This document shows, one piece after another, positions 1 through 7,858 of a stretch of 13,672 nucleotides of DNA (position 1 is its first letter; every line of letters begins with the position of its first letter). The DNA comes from Bacillota bacterium (lineage in GTDB: Bacteria; Bacillota_C; Negativicutes; CTSoil-072), in the NCBI GenBank assembly GCA_017861495.1, contig JAGFXW010000041.1, positions 1 to 13,672 on the forward strand. The letters run 5' to 3'. A program made the position numbers and the translations under genes. Under the pieces are notes generated by a model that did not search any database, had not been told where the DNA came from, and worked only from the letters and a program-made list of their open reading frames with translations.

Positions 1-1
1 C

Positions 2-67
2 CTGGGACAAGTTCGTATTGGTGAAGATTTTCAAATGGGCAATGTGAAAAAAATGGAATTGAATTGA
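2..67 (+). CDS. C-terminal fragment of an unidentified protein (5' end outside window)
   Basis: An open frame enters from the left edge and stops at TGA 65-67, giving 21 residues that end in VKKMELN. The next gene starts 18 bases later on the same strand, so the two probably share a transcript. The tail is too short to assign a family. It is reported because the frame is open to the window edge, the spacing is operon-like, and a Shine-Dalgarno-like GAGAAGGG overlaps its stop codon and would serve the next gene. Confidence 0.5.
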   Translation: MGQVRIGEDFQMGNVKKMELN

Positions 68-85
68 GAAGGGACTGGGTTTTCA

Positions 86-1105
86 GTGTGGGAAAAGCTT
101 TCTTCTATGACGATGCAAGAACTGTTTACCGCATATCCATATACAACTGATTTTTTTCAGGCATTACCGATGCCAATAAAATATTTCAGCCGCGTTCGGG
201 AGTATTTCCAAGGTATCGATGAAGAACTTTCTCAGGATATCGGCATGGACCGGCAAGCATTGCAGGAGCAGTTTATTACCTTTATGACTCAAATGCAGCA
301 ATTGCAGGCGGAAGAAGAACCGGTTAAGTCTGTGACCATCATTGGCGGACATGACAAAGACGGGCAAAATGAAAATATTTTGCTGACAATTCATGCCGGT
401 GAAATTGTTTGTATCGTAGGGCCTACCGGTTCGGGGAAAAGCCGGTTATTAGCGGATATTGAATGGATTGCGCAGCGGGATACGCCGACTAAACGGAAAA
501 TATTGGTCAACAACCAGGTTCCGGACAGCAAGCGCCGGTTTTCGGTGGAACATAAGCTGGTTGCGCAATTGTCACAGAATATGAATTTCATTATGGACCT
601 GACGGTAGAAGAATTTGTCCAGATGCATGCGGAAAGCCGGATGGTTGAGAACGCTTCATCAATATGTTCCACCATTATTGAAAAAGCCAATGAATTGGCC
701 GGCGAAAAATTTTTGCCGGATACGCCGGTTACTTCTTTGAGTGGCGGACAGTCCCGTTCGTTGATGATTGCTGACGCCGCCTATTTGAGCAAGTCACCGA
801 TCATTCTGGTCGATGAAATTGAAAATGCAGGAATTGACCGCCAAAAAGCAATACGGCTTTTGGTTGATCGGCAAAAAATCGTGCTTATGGCTACGCACGA
901 TCCTATTTTAGCGTTAATGGGCGACAAACGCCTGGTCATTAAAAACGGCGGGATCCAAAAAGTGGTTGTGACCTCGGATCAAGAACGGAAAAACATGGTT
1001 TTATTGGAGAAGTTGGATCGCCAGTTGCTGGCAATCCGGGAAATTTTGCGTAACGGCGGGTGTATTGATGTAATACCGGCAGAACCGGGGGTGACAGTTT
1101 GTTAA
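86..1105 (+). CDS. ABC-type ATP-binding protein with extra N-terminal domain
   Basis: This 339-aa cytoplasmic ATPase starts at GTG 86, 12 bases after GAGAAGGG; an in-frame ATG at 107 is an alternative. Seen in residues 100-295: Walker A GPTGSGKS (112-119), a Q-loop near Q164, signature LSGGQ (218-222), Walker B IILVDE (239-244) and switch H271. Residues 1-75 precede the nucleotide-binding fold. They read like the small helical DUF1858/ScdA-N type domain (the 'LFTAYPYTTDFFQAL' pattern followed by a helical tail) but lack its cysteines; this is a resemblance, not a confirmed match. The C-terminal helix (300-339) is charged. The gene overlaps the permease start by 7 bases, so translation is probably coupled. 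A dedicated FecE-type ATPase follows the permease, so this one is probably accessory: a second energiser, or a non-transport ATPase acting on the ligand or metal. No membrane segment is present. Confidence 0.8.
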   Translation: MWEKLSSMTMQELFTAYPYTTDFFQALPMPIKYFSRVREYFQGIDEELSQDIGMDRQALQEQFITFMTQMQQLQAEEEPVKSVTIIGGHDKDGQNENILLTIHAGEIVCIVGPTGSGKSRLLADIEWIAQRDTPTKRKILVNNQVPDSKRRFSVEHKLVAQLSQNMNFIMDLTVEEFVQMHAESRMVENASSICSTIIEKANELAGEKFLPDTPVTSLSGGQSRSLMIADAAYLSKSPIILVDEIENAGIDRQKAIRLLVDRQKIVLMATHDPILALMGDKRLVIKNGGIQKVVVTSDQERKNMVLLEKLDRQLLAIREILRNGGCIDVIPAEPGVTVC

Positions 1106-2136
1106 AAGCCGTTTCACTTCCGGATGCGTCTGGACTGAAGTTGTTGTTGCTGCCTTTGCTGTTGGCCGCCGGTTTTTTTGTCTCATTTGTTATTGGTAGC
1201 TACCCTATTTCCATTGAAACGGTTTTGGCCATTATTGTCGGCAAGATCATGAATTTGCCGCAATCCTGGACAAAGGACATGGAAATTGTTGTGATGAAAA
1301 TCCGTCTACCGCGAATTACGGCTGCCATTTTGGTGGGAGCGGCTTTGTCCACTTCCGGTGCGGCCTATCAGGGGATGTTTAAAAATCCGATGGTTTCGCC
1401 CGGTCTCTTAGGGGTTTCGGCCGGCGCCAGCTTGGGCGCGGCGTTGGCCATCTTGTTTTCCTATAATATTGTGGGGATTCAAATTGGCGCTTTTATCGGT
1501 GGAATGCTGGCGGTGACAATTACCTATTTAGTCAGTGTATGGCTTGGCCGGAACGGTGATACGATGCTGGTGATGATCCTTACGGGGATTATCGTAGGTA
1601 TGCTGTTTTCCTCATTCCTTTCGTTAATTAAATACGCAGCAGATCCTTATACGAAATTGCCGACGATCACGTACTGGCTGATGGGCAGTCTGGCTTCGGT
1701 AAATAGCAATGATGTGCTCATTGCCAGTATACCAATTGTCATTGGATTAGTATTGTTGATGCTGGTCCGCTGGAATTTAAATGTCATGTCGTTTGGCGAT
1801 GAAGAAGCGAAGGCGTTAGGTGTCAATACCGGTCGGGTCAGATTATTGGTAATCGCTGCTGCGACCATGATTACTGCATCTGCTGTTGCAATCAGCGGAA
1901 TGATTGGTTTGGTGGGCTTAATTGTTCCGCATCTGGCAAGATTGCTTGTTGGGCCGGATTATAAGGTGTTAATGCCTGCGGCAATGATGATGGGGGGGCT
2001 CTTCTTGTTGTTCGTAGATAATCTGGCCAGGACATTGTATGCAGTGGAAATTCCGTTGGGGATCCTTACGTCATTGATTGGCGCGCCGTTTTTTCTGTAT
2101 TTATTGGTGAATACCAAAAAGAAAGGCTGGGCCTAG
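1099..2136 (+). CDS. FecCD/BtuC-family ABC transporter permease
   Basis: This 345-aa inner-membrane permease belongs to the importer family for ferric siderophores, heme and vitamin B12, and is normal in length. The start is TTG 1099, which overlaps the previous stop codon by 7 bases and has GGGGGTG about 6 bases upstream. About ten hydrophobic segments are visible. Family hallmarks include RLPR (69-72), a Gly/Ala-rich stretch with YQGMFKNPMVSPGLLG (90-105), the cytoplasmic coupling segment around GDEEAKALGVN (233-243), GLVGLIVPHLARLL (270-283), and the C-terminal block with IPLGILTSLIGAPFF (318-332). It would form a homodimer with two copies of the ATPase at 2178-2975. The family is secure; substrate specificity is not readable from the sequence. 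Confidence 0.93.
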   Translation: MLKAVSLPDASGLKLLLLPLLLAAGFFVSFVIGSYPISIETVLAIIVGKIMNLPQSWTKDMEIVVMKIRLPRITAAILVGAALSTSGAAYQGMFKNPMVSPGLLGVSAGASLGAALAILFSYNIVGIQIGAFIGGMLAVTITYLVSVWLGRNGDTMLVMILTGIIVGMLFSSFLSLIKYAADPYTKLPTITYWLMGSLASVNSNDVLIASIPIVIGLVLLMLVRWNLNVMSFGDEEAKALGVNTGRVRLLVIAAATMITASAVAISGMIGLVGLIVPHLARLLVGPDYKVLMPAAMMMGGLFLLFVDNLARTLYAVEIPLGILTSLIGAPFFLYLLVNTKKKGWA

Positions 2137-2177
2137 GCGTCCATTGTTTTTGGAATTTATTTGCCGAAAGGATTGGA

Positions 2178-2975
2178 ATGAAGATGAGACTAGAGGCGAA
2201 AAATGTATCCTGCGGTTATGCCGCCAAGACGGTGATCAGTGGAATATCTCTTGCTCTGAACCAGGGCGAGTCTCTTTGTATTTTGGGGCCGAATGGAATT
2301 GGCAAGACTACTTTTTTTAAGACCATATTAGGTTTTCTTGCACTTCAGTCGGGCCAGATTCTTTTGGACGGAGAAGACATCCATCGTTGGTCACGCCGCA
2401 AATTGGCGGCAAAAGTGGGCTATGTTCCGCAGGCGCATAACCCTCCTTTTCCGTTTAAAGTCCTTGATGTAGTAACCATGGGCCGGACGGCACATTTGTC
2501 GTTTTTCTCTTCTCCTTCCCAAAAAGATAAAGAGATAGCGGAAGAAGCACTATGTACTCTCGGCATAACGCATTTGAAGGATCGGATTTACACGCAAATC
2601 AGCGGTGGCGAGCGGCAGCTCGTACTGATTGCCAGAGCGTTGGCGCAGCAGCCGGCTTTTCTGATCATGGATGAACCTACGGCCAATCTTGATTTCGGCA
2701 ACCAGATCAGGGTATTGAACCAGATCAACAAGCTGGTTCAACAGGCGAACCTGGGCGTGATCATGACGACGCATTTTCCAAACCATGCTTTTTATTGCGC
2801 TTCAAAGGTGGCGGTGCTGGGGAGAGACAAGATGTTTACGGTTGGAACGGCGGATGAAGTGATTACGGAAAGCTATTTAAAAGCAGTTTATGGCGTCGAT
2901 GTTCAAATCGTTGATGTTGGCAAACGTGACAATAGTTTGAAGGTTTGCGTTCCGGTTGCCGCAAACTGCGGTTGA
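2178..2975 (+). CDS. FecE/BtuD-family ABC transporter ATP-binding protein
   Basis: This 265-aa ATPase is the likely energising subunit for the permease 41 bases upstream. It starts at ATG 2178, with GAAAGGA 5 bases upstream; ATG 2184 is also possible. Seen: Walker A GPNGIGKT (37-44), Q-loop Q85 in GYVPQ, signature ISGGERQ (141-147), Walker B FLIMDEP (161-167) and switch H199. The spacing MGRTAHLSFFSSPSQKD between the Q-loop and the signature is typical of the COG1120 group, which serves siderophore, heme and cobalamin importers. All catalytic positions are intact. The C-terminal 35 residues resemble the usual short regulatory tail. The binding-protein gene follows with a 29-base gap. Confidence 0.93.
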   Translation: MKMRLEAKNVSCGYAAKTVISGISLALNQGESLCILGPNGIGKTTFFKTILGFLALQSGQILLDGEDIHRWSRRKLAAKVGYVPQAHNPPFPFKVLDVVTMGRTAHLSFFSSPSQKDKEIAEEALCTLGITHLKDRIYTQISGGERQLVLIARALAQQPAFLIMDEPTANLDFGNQIRVLNQINKLVQQANLGVIMTTHFPNHAFYCASKVAVLGRDKMFTVGTADEVITESYLKAVYGVDVQIVDVGKRDNSLKVCVPVAANCG

Positions 2976-3004
2976 CTGAAATACTAAGGGACGGTGGAAT
3001 ATTC

Positions 3005-4114
3005 GTGCAGAGAAAATTACTAGTTAGTTTATTCGTAGTGTTTATTGCGTTAATGTTGACGGCATGCGGCCAAGAAGGAAATTCACAAAAAAACAATGCT
3101 TCGACTATCGAAATAACCGATATGCTTGGCAGAAAAGTGACTGTGCCGAAAAGTATCAACAAAGTATATTCGACAACTCCGATTGGAACGGTCATGGTTT
3201 ATTCGTTTAATCCGGAAAAGCTTGCCGGCTTAAACACTGCCGTCACGGGAGACACGAAGTATATCGCGGAATCGTACCGGAATTTGCCGGTAATGGGTGG
3301 CACCTTTGGCTCTGAAGGCGCTACTGCCAATATGGAAAAGATTCTCAAAGCCGCGCCGGATGTAATCATCTCGGTGACAATGGCGGATATGGAAAATACT
3401 ACGGAAATTTCTACTGCGGACAGACTGCAAACTCAGTCAGGCATCCCGGTGGTTGTTGTCAATACTAACCTCACCCAAGTAGATAAAGCGTATGAATTTA
3501 TGGGGAAGCTGTTGAAAGAAGAGGAACGGGCTAAGGTATTGGCGGATTACTGCCGGAATACGATCTTGGAAACCAAAGCAATGGTGGATAAAATTCCGGA
3601 AGACAAACGCGTGCGGGTCTATTACGCGGAAGGGCCGGCGGGGCTTGCGACGGATCCGGCCGGATCGCGGCATACCGAAGTACTTGACCTTGTCAGAGGT
3701 GTGAATGTTGCGCAAGTCCAAATGAACCCTGGTTCCGGCATGTCAGCCGTTTCCGTTGAAAAGGTGATGCTTTGGGATCCGGATATCATCATTGCTTATT
3801 ATCCGAAAACTCCAGAAACGAAAAGTTTCTTTGATTTTGTCCGTAAAGATTCGAAATGGGATAACATCAAGGCCGTGCGGGAAGGCCGTGTGTATGATGT
3901 GCCAGGACAGCCGTTCAACTGGTTTGACCGGCCGCCCTCCATTAACCGGATAATTGGAATTAAATGGCTGGCTAACCTTTTATATCCTGATTACGTACCG
4001 ATCGATATAAAAAGTGAAACGAAGCGGTTTTATCAACTTTATTATCATTATGAACTGACGGATCAGGAAGTGGAAGATGTATTGAAATATTCCGTACGCA
4101 AAAGTGTGAATTGA
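3005..4114 (+). CDS. Iron-complex-type ABC transporter substrate-binding lipoprotein
   Basis: The product is 369 aa from GTG 3005. This start is chosen because GGTGG lies 7 bases upstream and the protein then begins with a clean lipoprotein signal: MQRKLL, a hydrophobic core, and lipobox LTAC with Cys at position 21. Extending upstream to 2945 would overlap the ATPase gene and bury the signal. The mature protein has the type III periplasmic-binding fold pattern: an opening IEITDMLGRKVTVP strand, then KILKAAPDVIIS, and a C-lobe with LWDPDIIIAYY and a VREGRVYDVPGQPF block. It would sit on the inner-membrane periplasmic face and deliver ligand to the permease. The last 40 residues are rich in Tyr and acidic residues (FYQLYYHYELTDQEVEDVL), a tail common in anaerobe members. 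The ligand is unknown. Confidence 0.9.
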   Translation: MQRKLLVSLFVVFIALMLTACGQEGNSQKNNASTIEITDMLGRKVTVPKSINKVYSTTPIGTVMVYSFNPEKLAGLNTAVTGDTKYIAESYRNLPVMGGTFGSEGATANMEKILKAAPDVIISVTMADMENTTEISTADRLQTQSGIPVVVVNTNLTQVDKAYEFMGKLLKEEERAKVLADYCRNTILETKAMVDKIPEDKRVRVYYAEGPAGLATDPAGSRHTEVLDLVRGVNVAQVQMNPGSGMSAVSVEKVMLWDPDIIIAYYPKTPETKSFFDFVRKDSKWDNIKAVREGRVYDVPGQPFNWFDRPPSINRIIGIKWLANLLYPDYVPIDIKSETKRFYQLYYHYELTDQEVEDVLKYSVRKSVN

Positions 4115-4214
4115 TGACGCAGCGGCGGAATTTCAGCAGGTTTTTTTGAAAGGGGTGGTTTTCGAATACAAAAAGAAAAGAGGTTGGCTATCATAAATAA
4201 ATTGGAGATGATAT

Positions 4215-6212
4215 TTGTTGAAAAAGAAGAAGTTGCTTCCGGCTCTGGCTGTGCTCATGTTGATGAGCGCCACTATGCCGGCCTGGGCGGAAGAAAGCAG
4301 CAGTAAAGATGCTACGGAACTGAATCCGGTATTAGTATCGGCACAAAAAGACAAAGCCAATGTTGATGAGGACCAGCCTGCAAAAGAACCGGCTTACAGC
4401 CGTTTGGCAGTTCCGGCGAGCGGGGAAGCAGGCACGCAGGTCATTACCCGTAAAGACCTTGAAAGAATGCATCCTAAGGACATTATTGATGCCATTGAGT
4501 CAGGTCTTGGCGTTACCACTACGTTCCAAGGACGAAGAAACCTGAATTTTTTCCAAATTCGCGGCAACGGCACCTTGGGCCTGATTGTTGATGGCGTATA
4601 TATTCCGCAAACCCAATCCGGCCGGGCTCTGGCTAATTTTCCGCTTGCACTTGTAGATTCAATTGAGATTGTCCGGGATTCGAGCATACTAACATTGGGG
4701 CCGGTTTCCGCTTTCACCACTACCCAAGGCTCGCCTAACGGCGGTTTTATCGTGATCAAAACGAGAAAACCGACTAAAATGGAAAATGAAGTGAAAGCAA
4801 GTTATGGTACTTTTCAGACTTATGATTTCAACATGTACCATGGCGAAAAGATGGGCAATTCTTATATGGTAGTGGATTGCGATCGCTATCATACTGCCGG
4901 CAAAGAAGATTGGTTCAATGATGCCAGTTCCAGTTCTTTGTATTTAAAGGGTGGTTACGCAGATAATCAATTGACGACGAACCTTTCCCTATACTTAGAT
5001 ACAAGCACCCGGAATTTTCAGCGCGGCATAAGCCCAACCGGCGCCTGGGCCAACAACATGTTGTGGGGCTATGATCCTTTGAAATCATTGATGCTTTCTT
5101 ATGATGTTAACCGGCTTTGGGATAAAAACCATACTACATCCTTCAGCTATGGTTTCAGCAAGACTTGGGATGACAACCACTCCAATACCACAACCAGTAC
5201 CACGGATAATATCTTTTTTGAGGAAGACTATTTGCGTGAATTCAACTTGTCGCATACGATTGTTTCCGGCAACGGCAAGAATATCTTGAAATTTGGCAAC
5301 CAAACCATCTTGTGGCACACGCCGACCGGAGAATTGTCCTGGACGGGAAAAGAGCGGGAAGAAGAATTATACGGCTACTATATTTCTGATGAACAAAAAG
5401 CTTCTGATAAATTGACCTTCGATACCAGTGCGCGTATTGATAGAAAGCATATTACAAAAGGCATCGACAAATACAAACCGACCGATACGAGCACACAGGT
5501 TATTAGCGATATGTGGATGAATAATGCGACCAGTTATGCCGTTGGTGCGGCTTATCAGATGGATCCGGTGTATAAATTATCTACCCGGGTTTCTTACTCC
5601 AAGCAGCCTACGGATGCATTTATGACTACATTAAATAATGAAAATCTTAATCCGGAAGTGCGTTGGAAGTATGAATTTGGCCTTAATGCCGATTACAGCA
5701 AAAAAATTCATGCCGGTTTGACGCTGTTCCAAAATGATATTAGCGGCTATAAAATTTCTGCCGGTACGACAGGCAGTGGTCAAAATGTTGTTACCGTTTA
5801 TACCGATGCCGATGTTACGCAACAAGGCATGGAATTGAGTCTAAACGGAAAACTTACGGATGCCTTAAGTTACTATCTAAGTTATTCGTATATCGGTTCA
5901 GACCGGGCTGCGGATAATGCCACAATTCCCCATAACATTTATTCGCTGCGGCTGAACCATCATGCCAAGGCATTTGATACCAATTTGACATTGCGGTCGG
6001 TAGATGGCTATAAAAGCGCTCTTACCGGCGGTGTACCTTTAGGAGACTACACCAGGATCGACCTGAATTTCAGCAAAAAGGTCAATCCGGATACCACCGT
6101 AACGATTTACGGGCGTAATATCACCGATCAGCGTTATGCAAGCACATATAACAGCGGTTATTATTATGACGTTGGCGCTGTATACGGGGTGGAATGGAGT
6201 CGGCAGTTCTAA
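4215..6212 (+). CDS. TonB-dependent outer-membrane receptor
   Basis: The product is 665 aa and normal for the family. The start is TTG 4215 (TTG 4218 is equally possible) with GGAGATGA about 7 bases upstream. The signal peptide has a Lys-rich start, a hydrophobic core and likely cleavage after AWA (residue 25). A probable TonB box follows at 35-43 (ELNPVLVSA). The plug domain is about 55-190, with VITRKDLERMHPKDIIDAI, an IRGNGTLGLIVDGV core and a SIEIVRDSSILTLGP strand. The rest is an alternating Tyr/Trp-rich beta-barrel ending in ...VEWSRQF; the terminal Phe is the usual BAM recognition residue. It imports a ligand across the outer membrane using TonB energy. It sits 100 bases after the ABC binding protein and upstream of the TonB gene, so it is the likely outer gate of this system. 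The barrel gives no clear ligand signature. Confidence 0.93.
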   Translation: MLKKKKLLPALAVLMLMSATMPAWAEESSSKDATELNPVLVSAQKDKANVDEDQPAKEPAYSRLAVPASGEAGTQVITRKDLERMHPKDIIDAIESGLGVTTTFQGRRNLNFFQIRGNGTLGLIVDGVYIPQTQSGRALANFPLALVDSIEIVRDSSILTLGPVSAFTTTQGSPNGGFIVIKTRKPTKMENEVKASYGTFQTYDFNMYHGEKMGNSYMVVDCDRYHTAGKEDWFNDASSSSLYLKGGYADNQLTTNLSLYLDTSTRNFQRGISPTGAWANNMLWGYDPLKSLMLSYDVNRLWDKNHTTSFSYGFSKTWDDNHSNTTTSTTDNIFFEEDYLREFNLSHTIVSGNGKNILKFGNQTILWHTPTGELSWTGKEREEELYGYYISDEQKASDKLTFDTSARIDRKHITKGIDKYKPTDTSTQVISDMWMNNATSYAVGAAYQMDPVYKLSTRVSYSKQPTDAFMTTLNNENLNPEVRWKYEFGLNADYSKKIHAGLTLFQNDISGYKISAGTTGSGQNVVTVYTDADVTQQGMELSLNGKLTDALSYYLSYSYIGSDRAADNATIPHNIYSLRLNHHAKAFDTNLTLRSVDGYKSALTGGVPLGDYTRIDLNFSKKVNPDTTVTIYGRNITDQRYASTYNSGYYYDVGAVYGVEWSRQF

Positions 6213-6244
6213 TATTGAGTGTGGATAAATGTATTGTTATTACG

Positions 6245-6312
6245 CAATGAATGGTAAAAGAAAGCAATGGTTGGGGCTTTGGTCCCAGCCATTGCTTGAA
6301 CGCCATTCATTG
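6245..6312 (+). repeat. Two-tier inverted repeat (hairpin) after the receptor gene
   Basis: Outer arms CAATGAATGG (6245-6254) and CCATTCATTG (6303-6312) are perfectly complementary. Inside them, AAGCAATGGTTGGG (6262-6275) pairs with CCCAGCCATTGCTT (6284-6297) with a single G-U pair, leaving an 8-base loop. The tiers are separated by short unpaired stretches of 7 and 5 bases. No T-run follows either right arm, so it is not a canonical intrinsic terminator. It could attenuate or stabilise the receptor transcript relative to the methyltransferase, or be a small repeat element. Confidence 0.75.
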
Positions 6313-6336
6313 AATGTATTGATAAGATTGTATTAT
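6310..6336 (+). promoter_or_regulatory. Weak candidate promoter for the methyltransferase gene
   Basis: TTGAAT (6310-6315) and TATTAT (6331-6336) resemble -35 and -10 boxes, but the spacer is only 15 bases, shorter than optimal. The -35 box overlaps the last bases of the preceding hairpin. The call is tentative; readthrough from the receptor gene is equally possible. Confidence 0.2.
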
Positions 6337-6386
6337 TTCCATGGAATATTGTTTGGCGCTATTTTTAACAGGAGGAGTTTCTGTTC

Positions 6387-7004
6387 ATGAAAAATTTCAA
6401 TGCAAAAGATTATGACCAATCAGCAGGCAAATTATTTGCGCCCATTTATCCTGTAATTGCGGAACAAATTGTCCAAAAAACGGGGATTACGACTGGGCGT
6501 TGTTTGGATGTCGGAACGGGTCCGGGATATTTGGGCCTTGCGATGGCAAAAATTACGGATCTTGATGTGTGCTTGTTTGATATTTCCGAAAATGCATTGC
6601 AGCTTGCCGGCGAAAAGATTATCCAGGAAGGCTTGGAAGACAGGATGGAGACTCTGTTGGGTGATGTCCATAACATTCCATTAAATGATATGTCTGTCGA
6701 CTTGGTCATCAGCCGCGGCTCCTTTATTTTCTGGGATGATAAACCAAAGGCCTTTTCAGAAATATACCGGATTCTTGCGCCAGGCGGATTTGCCTATGTG
6801 GGCGGTGGTTTTGGCACGGAAGAATTGCGCGATGAAATCGAGAAAAAAAGAAAAGAAAAAGATGATTCGTGGACCCATCCCAAAAGACTGACCGGTGAAA
6901 ATTCAGGCGAAAGAATTGTTGATGCCTTAATGGCGGCAAATATTCCGGATTTTAAGATATCGTTGCAAGCTGGGTTTTGGGTTATCCTTCATAAACAAGC
7001 GTAA
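6387..7004 (+). CDS. Class I SAM-dependent methyltransferase
   Basis: This 205-aa soluble protein starts at ATG 6387, with a strong GGAGGAG 9 bases upstream. It has the Rossmann-fold methyltransferase motifs: motif I LDVGTGPGYLG (40-50), an acidic residue after beta2 (D65), GDVHNIPL (92-99), motif II VDLVISRGSFIFW (104-116) and motif III YRILAPGGFAYVGGG (127-141). This matches the small UbiE/Methyltransf_11-type enzymes. The acceptor substrate is not recognisable. Its placement between the TonB-dependent receptor and TonB suggests it acts on the imported compound or a related cofactor, but this is inference. A Lys/Glu-rich helix (150-160) lies between the core and the C-terminal strands. The last strand (AGFWVILHK) completes the fold, so the protein looks full length. 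Confidence 0.88.
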   Translation: MKNFNAKDYDQSAGKLFAPIYPVIAEQIVQKTGITTGRCLDVGTGPGYLGLAMAKITDLDVCLFDISENALQLAGEKIIQEGLEDRMETLLGDVHNIPLNDMSVDLVISRGSFIFWDDKPKAFSEIYRILAPGGFAYVGGGFGTEELRDEIEKKRKEKDDSWTHPKRLTGENSGERIVDALMAANIPDFKISLQAGFWVILHKQA

Positions 7005-7078
7005 TGCAGGGCCGCGGCTAGGAAGGTGCCCTTACGGAAATGCGATGATCGTCAGCAAAAGGAAGGGATTTTGAGCGT

Positions 7079-7771
7079 ATGAATAAGAAAATTTGGACGA
7101 GGGCGTTTTGTTTGTCTGTCATTTTTCATGTCTTTGTATTGGCTGCAGTAGCTTACGGTTTTCGTTTGACGGCGGTAGAAACGAAAAACGTTGAAAAAAG
7201 CTATATTGAAGTTGACTTGGGCAAGGCCCCGACTACTGGACAGGCGATGGATATGAAGGCAGAAGCAAAAGAACCGGAACCGGTTGCTCAACAGCAAATT
7301 GTTGCCGCAGTTTCGCAAACCAAACAACCCATTCCTATACTGGCAAGCGCTGCTGAGGATGGGCCGCAAGTGCAGGTGACGGAGTCGGGTGTTACTGGCA
7401 CTGCTTCTGCCACGGCTACCTCTACGGTAGGTACGGTTTCTGCCGGAAGCCTTACCGGTGTCAAACCGGCGGGCGTCAGCGGTCATGGCAGCAAGGGGGG
7501 GAGTGACCGTCCGTACGTGATTTACGGGCCTACGCCGCAATATCCTCAGGATGCACGGACAAATGGCTGGGAAGGCACGGTTCGCGTCAAGGTTCTTATT
7601 AACGAAAGCGGGGCAGTGCAAGATATTCGGTTGGCGAACAGTTCCGGTTACGGTTCTCTGGATCAGGCTGCGCTTGATGGTGTTTGCCGCTGGCGGTTTA
7701 AGCCTGCTTGCCACGAAGGATCTCCCATCGTTGCCTGGGTAACGGTGCCAGTGATATTTGAGCTGAATTAA
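7079..7771 (+). CDS. tonB: TonB energy-transducing protein
   Basis: The product is 230 aa, close to the usual length, starting at ATG 7079 with GGAAGGG about 11 bases upstream. A single N-terminal membrane anchor (about 8-27) contains an SxxxH arrangement (S13, H17), the pattern TonB uses to couple to ExbB/ExbD. A periplasmic linker (about 30-145) follows. It is Ala/Thr/Gly/Val-rich with few Pro-Glu/Pro-Lys repeats, which is atypical. The C-terminal TonB domain (147-230) has PQYPQDAR (153-160), GTVRVKVLINESGAV (166-180), a SSGYGSLDQAAL block and WRFKPA (205-210). It spans the periplasm and energises the receptor encoded upstream. No exbB or exbD is in the window, so those partners must be elsewhere. 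An intrinsic terminator follows. Confidence 0.92.
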   Translation: MNKKIWTRAFCLSVIFHVFVLAAVAYGFRLTAVETKNVEKSYIEVDLGKAPTTGQAMDMKAEAKEPEPVAQQQIVAAVSQTKQPIPILASAAEDGPQVQVTESGVTGTASATATSTVGTVSAGSLTGVKPAGVSGHGSKGGSDRPYVIYGPTPQYPQDARTNGWEGTVRVKVLINESGAVQDIRLANSSGYGSLDQAALDGVCRWRFKPACHEGSPIVAWVTVPVIFELN

Positions 7772-7801
7772 CGACTTGTCTGCAAAAAATCAATTCTGAA
7801 C

Positions 7802-7839
7802 AAGAAACACAAGGTTAACGGCCCTGTGTTTCTTTTTTT
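7802..7839 (+). terminator. Intrinsic terminator after tonB
   Basis: AAGAAACACA (7802-7811) pairs with TGTGTTTCTT (7825-7834); two inner GG/CC pairs lie across a mismatch. The right arm runs directly into a 7-base T tract (7833-7839). Position and structure fit Rho-independent termination of the transport operon. Confidence 0.85.
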
Positions 7840-7858
7840 GCGAAATAAATTCGGTTAA

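Noticed and set aside
2945..3004. Upstream extension of the substrate-binding protein, overlapping the ATPase gene
   Set aside because: The extension lacks a suitable ribosome binding site and would bury the lipoprotein signal; GTG 3005 gives a clean lipobox protein.
4115..4214. Possible promoter before the receptor (TTGAAA at 4146 and AT-rich boxes downstream)
   Set aside because: No -10 with acceptable spacing could be paired with it; only the GGAGATGA ribosome binding site is convincing.
4394..4759. 121-aa minus-strand frame opposite the receptor plug domain
   Set aside because: Shadow of the TonB-dependent receptor plug; no motif or ribosome binding support.
7005..7078. Intergenic stretch between methyltransferase and tonB
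   Set aside because: Looked for a promoter, hairpin or small gene; only the tonB ribosome binding site is visible.
7052..7714. 220-aa minus-strand frame opposite tonB
   Set aside because: Arg/Asn/Pro-rich translation with no domain pattern; shadow of the confidently identified tonB.
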